From positions 9,090 to 73,089 of the forward strand of contig VSDK01024302.1 of the NCBI GenBank assembly GCA_009767595.1: DNA of 64,000 bases, in the 5' to 3' direction. Below, piece after piece: positions 57,026-64,000 of this stretch. The position numbers and the translations under genes were made by a program. Position 1 is the stretch's first letter. Each line of letters starts with the position of its first letter. Origin of the DNA: Symbiodinium kawagutii. Taxonomy: Eukaryota; Sar; Dinophyceae; Suessiales; Symbiodiniaceae. The notes under the pieces were generated by a model. It saw only the letters and a program-made list of their open reading frames with translations. It ran no database searches and had not been told where the DNA came from.

Positions 57026-57109
57026 GCCAAGCGTCTTGTGGGATGTGCCACAGGGCTATGGGTCAAGACCTTGGTTGGTTCTTTCAGCTGCAAAGTGCCG
57101 AGTCTTGGT

Positions 57110-57175
57110 CCAATATTAATCATTTATAGTAACAAACCAACCATTTTTTGGTTTTCCCTATTTTAGGTACCCCCA
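57110..57175 (+). mobile_element. MITE-like element, copy 2 (partial)
   Basis: AATCATTTATAGTAACAAAC, CAACCATTTTTTGG and GGTACCCCCA match the interior and right part of the copies at 61.7 kb (CATTTATAGTAGTAAATCAA) and 63.4 kb (CCAACCATTTTTTTGGGGTC). It lies in the intron after L6, which explains part of the longer L6-L7 spacing. Ends not clear. Confidence 0.4.
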
Positions 57176-57859
57176 TATGCTCAACTTTCGTTGATTATCA
57201 GGTGCTTTGAGTAATAGTTCGATTCATCCAACGACAGCCATAGATTCTATTATTATATTGTCCACACTTGATCGCTGACCCGACGGGCTAGTGATGAAGC
57301 ATCGGTTTTTGCGACGGTGCAACGGTGACCTAGTTTTGGCCCAGAGACCAGCACTAGCTCCACGTCAGTGATCGAAATCCACAGTGCGATCTTGGCGGAT
57401 TATTCCCATGTTTCCGAATCTAACCGGGTATGTTCACAACCTGCAACTGTGGTTCCTGTTGTTAAAACATGTTAAAACAATTTAAAACCCATGACCCCAG
57501 ATGAACTCGATCACCAAACGGTTTCCACTGAGAACTTGACCACATGCGCAATTGGAGCTCTTGACAATTTTGAGATATACATGTTTCTTTGTGACGTTAG
57601 TTTCTAGGCGATTTTCAGCCTGACATATCCGGACTCAGAATCTGAATTTTCGACACCTGGTGTGCAACGATTCAGCTTCCTCCTTCCCAAGCTACAAAAG
57701 TGCCCTTCGGGCAAAGACCCTTTCGGGCACCGGCATTGGCACCCCTTGGGGAAGGGATGGAGATGTTTCCATTCTCTTGGCATTTGCGACGCTAAGTGCA
57801 CGAGGTTTTTCCTACCCACTTTTGGTGCCGTTTCCTCAGCCGTGGTCTGCTGTGGCCAG

Positions 57860-57943
57860 GCTCTAGCAGAAGCCTTGGGGCAAGCAAAGGACTCCATCAT
57901 CAAGATCATGGCAGAGGGGCAATACTTGAAACCACATCCATGA
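57860..57943 (+). pseudogene. LRR exon L7, degenerate, ends in TGA
   Basis: GTGGCCAG acceptor and ALAEAL are intact, then GQAKDSIIKIMAEGQYLKP and a stop (57941-57943). The following bases, CATCCATGACGATGCCGTGG, still align to the ATTGGCGACGATGGCGCC turn of other units in another frame. The repeat has therefore been damaged by an indel. Alternatively it serves as a terminal exon with a short unrelated tail. Confidence 0.55.
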
Positions 57944-57950
57944 CGATGCC

Positions 57951-58580
57951 GTGGCAGCTTGCCGTGTTGTGGGAGGGACCTGGATTGATCAATGCCTTAG
58001 GGTGCAAGGCACGGAGTGGCCAAGCAACTGGCTCCCTTCTTTCAGTGACACCTACAGGCACATGACTATCTCATGCCTCATTTGGGCAAATCGCTTTAAA
58101 ACGTTGCAAATACCATATGAAACGTCACTTCTGGAAAGCATGCCTTTTTCGTGAATCGCAGGCGAACTCCACAGGATTTGTAGCATAGATGGCAGACAAC
58201 AGTTGAACCATTGTTGTCGCAGTGATTAGATGCAGTTCTCCAGCCCCAAGGCATCTGTTTTGAATCCCGAGTGGTATATTTAGATCACTAGCGTTCCATT
58301 GGTTTTTGGATGTTTTGGCGACAAGAAATGTCAGTCAGGAGACGTTTTCCCATCAGCGTTCCATTGTGTTTTGGATTTAGGCATGCTTTAGGCATGCTTT
58401 CTTTCAAACAGCGTTTACATTGTGATTTGACATCAAAAAGGGTGGAGGGATTGCCTTCTGCGCAGTGAAATTTTGGTTGGTTATCATATGCCTGGAGTAC
58501 AGGAATAGTTTGATATTCCCATGTCATAGATGCACATGTCCTGTGAATTCTACATATCTAAAAACTGTTTACTTTGTCCC
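57951..58580. other. No gene recognised
   Basis: Sequence after the last LRR unit. GCGTTCCATTG words (58282, 58357) and AGGCATGCTTT (58379 and 58391) form small local duplications. Confidence 0.4.
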
Positions 58581-58599
58581 GTGACCAGGTAAGTGAGCA

Positions 58600-58743
58600 A
58601 CGTTGGCTCCTGGTCGCCAGCTCCATCAGCTGAGCAAGGATGAGCCACGTGCAGAGCTCAGGGCCTTGAAGAAAGCCAAGTGGTTCCAGAGAAGCGATCG
58701 AGCAATAGCCAGAGGAGCAGTGGCCACAACTTCCACTTGTTGA
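58600..58743 (+). CDS. Candidate terminal exon, unknown
   Basis: A plus frame reads LHQLSKDEPRAELRALKKAK and WFQRSDRAIARGAVA and stops at TGA (58741-58743). It is helix-prone and rich in Lys, Arg, Glu and Ala, with protein-like codon use. It follows CCAGGTAAGTGAG; that AG gives a possible acceptor, though the same word is also a perfect donor. It could be the C-terminal exon of the LRR gene, but phase is not established. Confidence 0.35.
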   Translation, partial: TLAPGRQLHQLSKDEPRAELRALKKAKWFQRSDRAIARGAVATTSTC

Positions 58744-59360
58744 ACGCCTGTGCCGGTGGAACTTGTCATTGTTCATGTGCATGTCCAGTTCCACAATTCA
58801 CAGCGTGGCGCCGAGAGAGTTGCGGCCAAGCCTTGCATTCGATGGGATCTGATTTGAGTTTCCTCGGAGCTCCACGGAGTCGTTTCGAAGTCGGACTGAC
58901 TAACGGACGCGACGAGGAGAAATACGGACGTAGGTGCCGCATGTTCTATGTGGGAAGCTCAATGGTTGCTGAGCAGCGGTTGGTGCATGATTTATCCCAG
59001 AGGTATCGATCCCTTCCTTTGGATGAGGCTCAGAGTCAGAGATTCAGCGGTTGTAGATGGGCCATCACAGGGTTCAGTTGCCACTGAACGGTGAGGAATC
59101 ACAACGCCAGGTGTAAAGATCAAACATGCACGGTAGCTCTCGGGCTCTGTGCAAACCCATGATCCCCCGTAAAAATGCATGGTCAAAGTGACAAAATCTC
59201 CCAGTCAGGGGTGACATTTGGGAGTTAAACCATTGATTTGTCATAGTTGGAAGCTGGTTCAAAGTGTCAATAGCTTCCAAGGCACTTTTGGGGTTCCGAG
59301 CAATAGCCATGTAACCATGCGACTTGGCCACCATAGCAGTAAATCGAAGCACTTTTTACA
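58744..59360. other. Unassigned; one plus-strand frame with charged end
   Basis: The plus frame 58680-59087 has a protein-like section (RSRFEVGLTNGRDEEKYG, MVAEQRLVHDLSQRYRSLPL). It overlaps the candidate exon at 58600 in another frame. No domain recognised. Confidence 0.3.
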
Positions 59361-60520
59361 ATGTGTGAAGAAATTAAATGATTAATATGAAGAACCAAGC
59401 CCTTGGTTACTCTTGAAACGAGAAATTATTCAATGTAGCTGATCAGTAGTACAATATACTATTACCAATCCTCAAATTCTAATGCAAGACCATAGTCTCC
59501 AATTACTCTAAAATCATGCCATAATAATCTTATAATATCATCAATAATACGATGTCAGTGTTTTAAAATACTTCAAATAAGATATTATTAGAGCGCTATA
59601 TTTTTGGTCCTATGAAATTCTACACATTCTTACTTTCTATTCCATGTATATATATATATATACGATATAAATATGTGGGATACTATTAGATCATATTAGA
59701 TCACCATCTGTTCTATTCCAACTTTTTTTTACACATCCCATGGTTTTCAGCTGCGCAGCCCGCCATGGTCCTCCATGGTCGATGTGGCATGGCGCTGGTT
59801 TCTGGCTTGCCAGGTCCCGGTGATCGTGGAAGATCCATGGCTTTTCCCATCGCTTTCATGGAGGATCCATAGTTTATAGTAGTTCATAGTGGATAATTAG
59901 AAATGGTATAATAGGGGTTAATATCAGCTTATGGTAGTTAATAATGGATGATTAATGGTCAACAATAGTGGCTAATGATGGGTCATTTTTGCACATACCA
60001 ATACTTTTCTCATGGTTTTGACGGTTTATTTGATGTCCATTATGCCCTTCTTCAATTTTTTTCAATGGATTTAAAGTCCTTGTGGACTAAATACGACTAG
60101 ACAATTCAGTTGTTGTATGTTGGTGATTTGTATTGCCACAGTTGGAAACGATTTCCACTGATCCAGGGTTGGTCCAAGCCAGTTGATTCAATTGAGTAGA
60201 CACAGGTATACTTCCTACATTGATGAATATATACAGTATTTGAATGAAGCCCACGTTGACTCATATAATCTTCTGCTCTCTCTCTCTCTCTTGTTGATTT
60301 TTGCATACCATTGCCTCCATACATATATGGAATCATGCTACAAATTTATTGATATGTAGGATGTGAATTAAACATACTTCTACATATTGATTCGTACTTC
60401 TACGTATTGATCCATTTTCAACTTCTAACGCCATACTTCTACATATCAAAACAGACCACTAGTTCTTTTACTCTACATAGAATCAATAGTCTATCATAGT
60501 GATCCCTCGTGTCCCTGACA
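59361..60520. other. AT-rich, low-complexity sequence without genes
   Basis: AT-rich sequence with a TATATATATATATA run at about 59646-59661, TAGTGGATAATTAG/TAATGGATGATTAATGG-type words (59880-59970), a CT run at about 60273-60290 and three CTTCTACATA/CTTCTACGTA words at 60377-60440. No frame with protein-like content. Confidence 0.6.
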
Positions 60521-61694
60521 GGTCACTGAGCAACTCCGAAGGATCAACGACAATGGGTCGGTGGTGGTGGTGGTGCACAGCACAGACGACTACAGGTGAC
60601 CCGCGGATGAAGGTGATGATGGTGGACGATGGTTAGGAGTAGTTCCGGTTGAAACACGTGATTTTTTCAAGGTTCATTGATAGCAATCAACAGTGGTTGG
60701 GAGTAGTATTAGCAAACGTTCATGATCAATGATTAGTGATGGTTCGTTTTGGGTCGAAAATGATTGACGCTGAATTTTTTTGGCACATTCGTGAACTTGA
60801 AATGGTGGGGATCTGAAGTAAACAAACGCTCCACCACTGATCACCAAGCTGCAGCAAATCCATTAGAAAGAAACACATAGCGTCTCTTTGATGGACCAAC
60901 TGCTAGAAAACATTCGCTTAGAAATCGTTTTCTTTGTTATTGGTTGCTTGTGGTTCATGATGTCGGCACTGAACCAAGAATAGTGATGTAAAGCAGATGA
61001 CTCTCACTTGATTGAATGGTGGATTAAGCTCACAGCAAATTCTAGGAGTCTAGTGCGGGTGAACATTTTGGAAAGTGATCAACCATATGTGCATATGGAA
61101 ACTACGAGATATGTCCATGATTTTTGAAACCTTATTTGGGGACATAAACTGAGAAATGGTTTGCGCCAATCTCCAAATCCGGGTGGTGCAGCTGTGATCA
61201 CGGCAACAGCTGTGTACTGTTCTGACACCACTTTCTGGGCGTACAGAGTTAGTACACCACAGCAAACGGAAAAAAGGGAGGTGAACAAAGGTGCAAAATT
61301 GGGTCTTGACTACCCGCATCACAGTTTCTACTTGATTTCAGTAGTATCACATGAGAACTGTCGATGGTCAACTTTGGATTTTGCCCGCACAATTTATGGT
61401 TGCTATCATCCATGGTTGCTATCATCATTACTATCTGGCTCATAACCAGAAGAGGTTTTACCGTACCGTACCCTTCCAATTACCTATGTAATTCATGTAA
61501 TTGGTAACTATCCCTACGCCAGGGGTTCATTGGGATATTTCATTTATCAAACCAGTATTTTTTGTGGTCGCTATCATTCCCAATGAGTACCAGCTGCTGG
61601 TGTGACGGTCGCATGGCATGAGTGTTACTCAGGATACCAAAAGGCAGCATCGAGCAGAATATTTGGTGGGGAAAAGAGATCTTGGGATCCATAT
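60521..61694. other. GGTGGTGG/GATGG-rich sequence; weak exon-like frame at 61161-61445
   Basis: Repeats of GGTGGTGG (60559), GATGGTGGACGATGG (60617) and ATGATCAATGATTAGTGATG (60721). The plus frame 61161-61445 starts RQSPNPGGAAVITATAVYCS and has an opposing open frame (61050-61322, minus). Not supported further. Confidence 0.4.
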
Positions 61695-61800
61695 GGTGGT
61701 TTCTCAAGTCATAGGGGACCCCCAAAATAATCAAGTTTATTAAGCATTTATAGTAGTAAATCAACCATAACTTGGAGGTGCCCTCTAAAGATTAACCACC
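61695..61800 (+). mobile_element. MITE-like element, copy 3 (106 bp, both ends visible)
   Basis: Left end GGTGGTTTCTCAAGTCATAG then GGGACCCCC. The right end, read on the other strand, is GGTGGTTAATCTTTAGAGGG then CACCTCCAAG. The ends are imperfect terminal inverted repeats sharing GGTGGTTnnTC and a G-run followed by (A/C)ACC. The AT-rich interior TTTATTAAGCATTTATAGTA has no coding capacity. No clear target-site duplication. Confidence 0.55.
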
Positions 61801-61952
61801 AACTAATGGTCTATCCCCTACTATTGTTGCTGATTATCCCCTATTATGGTTGGTATATCTCCCTATGATCCCAACCTGGCTCGAGAAACCACCCTAAATT
61901 GGCCAATGATTTGATCCATCGGTCCCACTACTGAGCCAAACGCCGCAGCAGG

Positions 61953-62093
61953 CGTTTGGCGCGGCACTTGGTCACTGCAAGGCATGAGGCGCTGGAGGTG
62001 GGGAGCAGCTTGGGCAAATGCACGGAGATCTTGGCCAACAGGCAGGGTGCGGCAGCTGGTGGGTGGAGCTGCTGTGCTAAGCACGGCTGGTGG
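61953..62093 (+). CDS. Candidate exon, unknown
   Basis: After an acceptor-like CGCCGCAGCAG, a plus frame reads RLARHLVTARHEALEVGSSL and GKCTEILANRQGAAAGG. It is helix-prone and GC-richer than the surrounding AT-rich sequence. A minus frame (61863-62084) is open over the same DNA. The downstream GGAGCTACCAGGGGT words (62109 and 62158) form a short direct repeat. No donor identified with confidence. Confidence 0.3.
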
Positions 62094-62601
62094 TTTGGAG
62101 GGAGAAGTTGGAGCTACCAGGGGTATCCCTGTAGCCCTTTGAAGGGGGAGCCAAACCAGGAGCTACCAGGGGTTTTCGAACCATGTGTCAGATGGGCAAG
62201 CATACTTAGTGATGGTTAATGAGTTAATGGGTATGTGGAACTCGTAATAAATTGGGTAACAACGGTTCTACCAACAATCATGATTCACAACGATTCTCCA
62301 ACGGGACCAACTACTATCATCTAACGATTTAGAGGTTGGAAACATCCAACCCCAACCAAACAACCAGCAACGGCCGGAGTCCACACGAACAATTGAAGGA
62401 TCACCAGCTTTTGAATCGCAGATGAAAGGCTTGATCTACCATTTGTAAACCCTTCCCATTCATCACCCTTCACGATTTTTTTTACCATCATTGATCATGG
62501 ATATTCCTGGTGTATATATGCCTATGATTAATGATCGTCAAGAATTGCCATAGTTATAACTCCTACTATGGAAGCCTATTAAGTTATGATCATTCACAAT
62601 G

Positions 62602-62656
62602 GTTCTCATGAAGTTCTCATGAAGTTCTCATGAAGTTCTCATGAAGTTCTCATGAC
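62602..62656. repeat. 11-bp tandem repeat, five units
   Basis: GTTCTCATGAA repeated four times in full plus a fifth unit ending GTTCTCATGAC. Each unit contains the palindrome TCATGA. Confidence 0.95.
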
Positions 62657-62714
62657 TTGCCACCGGTGGACGGTCACCGCCAACGAAGCTGCCACGTCTG
62701 TTTTCTCGGTGCAG

Positions 62715-62926
62715 GGCTGCTGTAGTTCTGGGCGTGGACGTGAGCCTGGAACAGTTGGCCATCAGTGACCCAGCGGCTGAGTTGATCCGAGGGGTGCCTC
62801 CCAGTGGAACAGGTGGCTTGGGCCCCTCAGTCCCTAACCTGGCAATGGAAAATCCACCAGTTCTTGGTGGTTTCCCAATCTTTCACTGTGTGGTGAAAAT
62901 CGATTGCCAGGCTAGTTTACCAGAGG
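62715..62926 (+). CDS. Internal exon of an unidentified gene
   Basis: CTCGGTGCAG acceptor. The frame (offset by one base) reads AAVVLGVDVSLEQLAISDPA, AELIRGVPPSGTGGLGPSVP, NLAMENPPVLGGFPIFHCVV and KIDCQASLPEG, then a canonical donor (GAGG/GTAAGATG). It is GC-richer than its surroundings and bounded by good GT-AG signals, which makes it one of the more convincing isolated exons in the window. I do not recognise the family. Neighbouring candidate exons are at 61953 and 63216 on the same strand. Confidence 0.5.
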
Positions 62927-63215
62927 GTAAGATGTCATTTCAGTGTAGTTGTATCTATCTTAACTGGTAGTTACCCTAGTTGTAACCCAACTTAGCTAAG
63001 TAGGGGGTAAGGGATGTGTTGATGGTGGGTAAATGATGGTGCCACTGGATGAGTTGATGAATGGTTCATGAGTAATCAATGTTTAAGAATCGTTCATTGA
63101 TGACTGATAATGATTAACTGCTTTTTTATAGTTCAGCATTCATGGTGAAGCAAAGCTCAATCGCGATTTAAAGATGTTTGATGTATATTTGTGTGCATAT
63201 TAATTGACTTTGTTT

Positions 63216-63408
63216 TTGAGTTTTGAATGCCATTGTCCTTCTGAGTTGGATTTCTTTGACCTCCTCTGTCGGGCAGTGTCACCCCTGTCCTTTGCCGCTG
63301 CTCTTGAGCTCAAGGTACGGAACGAGTTCCGAATGCGAAGTTTGCATTTCTGGAGCGGTGGGAAGCTGCTTGGGATGGCGGAACCACTGGGACTGTTGCT
63401 CCAGCGAT
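63216..63408 (+). CDS. Candidate exon interrupted downstream by a MITE-like element
   Basis: The plus frame reads CPSELDFFDLLCRAVSPLSF and AAALELK, followed by CTCAAG/GTACGG, a GT donor (63314). The frame also stays open beyond it (RNEFRMRSLHFWSGGKLLGM, AEPLGLLLQRW) up to 63408. There the inverted-repeat element starts, and it supplies the stop. Either the exon ends at 63313, or the coding sequence was truncated by the insertion. Confidence 0.4.
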
Positions 63409-63520
63409 GGGTGTTTCTCAAGTCCTAGGGGACCTCCCAGTTATCATCCAATATGAACCATTACAAGTGATGATAAGCCAACCATTTTTTTGGGGTCCCC
63501 CCAAGTTTAAGTAACCACCC
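63409..63520 (+). mobile_element. MITE-like element, copy 4 (112 bp, GAT flanks)
   Basis: Left end GGGTGTTTCTCAAGTCCTAG then GGGACC. The right end on the other strand is GGGTGGTTACTTAAACTTGG then GGGGACCCC. GAT lies directly on both sides (63406-63408 and 63521-63523), compatible with a 3-bp target-site duplication. The interior shares AGCCAACCATTTTTTTGG with the 57.1 kb copy. Shares its left end with the 61.7 kb copy (TTTCTCAAGTC.TAGGGGACC). Confidence 0.6.
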
Positions 63521-63524
63521 GATG

Positions 63525-63750
63525 GATGCAAGGCATCAGTCATGTGGATGCAACCAGCAATGAGGATGAACGGCGCGGGGCACAAGTTCCTGGCCAAAGA
63601 ATCGCGTCGTGTGTGAAACCAGCGCACGATCCAGTGTGCAGAAGCGAGGTTAAACGGCTTATTCAAAATTTTTAACAAACCTACAAATAGGTCTTTCATT
63701 GAATGTTGACCAGGCGGGTGCAGGGTACCCGCAAAGATCTGAGCAAACAA
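63525..63750 (-). CDS. Candidate minus-strand exon abutting the MITE-like element
   Basis: Minus frame from an acceptor-like TTTGCTCAG (about 63736): IFAGTLHPPGQHSMKDLFVG, LLKILNKPFNLASAHWIVRW, FHTRRDSLARNLCPAPFILI and AGCIHMTDALHPSG, then directly into the element. The composition is clearly protein-like, with aromatic residues and no low complexity. The plus-strand frames over the same DNA are shorter. It points away from the plus-strand exon on the other side of the element. Family not recognised. Confidence 0.38.
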
Positions 63751-64000
63751 ATCAGCTCAGTTGTCAGAACGCAAGTGGTTATGTCAATGTAATGTGAGGC
63801 ACCCGTTCATAAACCTCCAAGTTGGGGGCATCTCATGCAAACTCTTCGTGAAGGGTGAGATGCAACCCGCTAGATGAAATCAGTCATCCAGCCACGTATT
63901 ACCGCCATCTTGAAAAATATTCACGTCTCATTGGTGGTACAGATGATACTCACCACAGAAGTTGAAAACTGGAGTTGACTGAAAACTTGACAACACTCAC
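63751..64000. other. No gene recognised
   Basis: Final 250 bp; nothing identified. Confidence 0.5.

Larger units (their letters stand above)
53400..57950 (+). repeat. Tandem exon-plus-intron array of LRR units (about 0.7-0.9 kb each)
   Basis: Each unit contains, in order: a TGAATTTTGAACACGTGGT-type word, TTCCCAAGCTA, TTTCGGGCAAAGGCATTCGC, a GGGAT.GAGATGTTTCCATTC block, TTTTTCTACCCACTTTTGGT, then the LRR exon, then intron sequence ending with CAAATGAACTCGATCACCAA or its variant. LRR exon starts are at 53236, 54003, 54694, 55373, 56088, 56942 and 57860 (spacings 767, 691, 679, 715, 854 and 918). The first interval contains an insert rich in GGTTCC/GGAACC words (53600-53900). Both exon and intron are copied, so the array grew by tandem duplication of whole cassettes. 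Confidence 0.8.

Noticed and set aside
58558-58794. 78-codon minus frame
   Set aside because: Antisense shadow of the more protein-like plus frame LSKDEPRAELRALKKAK.
1-64000. tRNA and rRNA genes
   Set aside because: No cloverleaf with A and B box, and no conserved rRNA core sequence, was seen on either strand by eye.

Overview
The window looks like nuclear DNA of a dinoflagellate, most likely a symbiodiniacean or close relative. The evidence is indirect. There are no bacterial operons, and gene fragments are split into short exons. A uniform set of introns starts with GC rather than GT and ends in AG, with a G directly after the acceptor. A protein with a SHAW/HET-like domain followed by ribonuclease-inhibitor-type leucine-rich repeats (LRRs) matches a type I recall from Symbiodiniaceae gene models. 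No rRNA, tRNA, CRISPR or complete intact gene was found. Three runs of N (25013-25278, 35524-36306, 52915-52924) show that this is a scaffold with assembly gaps inside repeats.

Layout. 1-3853 and 41426-45018 are two copies of a roughly 3.7 kb direct segmental duplication. 3854-7000 is mostly unassigned, with a degenerate GGTTCCG minisatellite. 7.0-27.66 kb is a very large repeat field. One family (A, a unit of roughly 0.5-0.6 kb, more than 20 recognisable copies) fills 7-20 kb. A second (B, about 420 bp) is interleaved with it from 20.3 kb, and several blocks are recent tandem duplications (offsets 2252, 1713, 379 and 1159 bp). 27.66-39.5 kb is another repeat landscape of degenerate modules with higher-order duplications, in which minus-strand frames stay open and share motifs. 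They may be an eroded multigene family. 39.5-41.4 kb holds two exon-like fragments.

45.5-58.7 kb is the most gene-like part. A minus-strand hypothetical gene (45.5-46.6 kb) is followed by a plus-strand multi-exon gene from 47178. Its parts are an N-terminal region, a HET-like domain, a linker, then LRR exons of about 84 bp, each one repeat, in phase 0 and with GC donors: five at 49.48-51.03 kb and seven more at 53.2-57.9 kb. The gene carries an apparent frameshift (about 47765), an in-frame TAG (48936), a one-base-short LRR exon (56088-56170) and a last LRR exon ending in TGA (57941). It is therefore probably a pseudogene, or two damaged genes. If intact relatives exist, the architecture is that of an NLR-like immune receptor without a NACHT domain.

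58.7-64 kb is AT-richer, low-complexity sequence with isolated exon-like islands and four copies (including 51.8 and 57.1 kb) of a small terminal-inverted-repeat element that behaves like a MITE.
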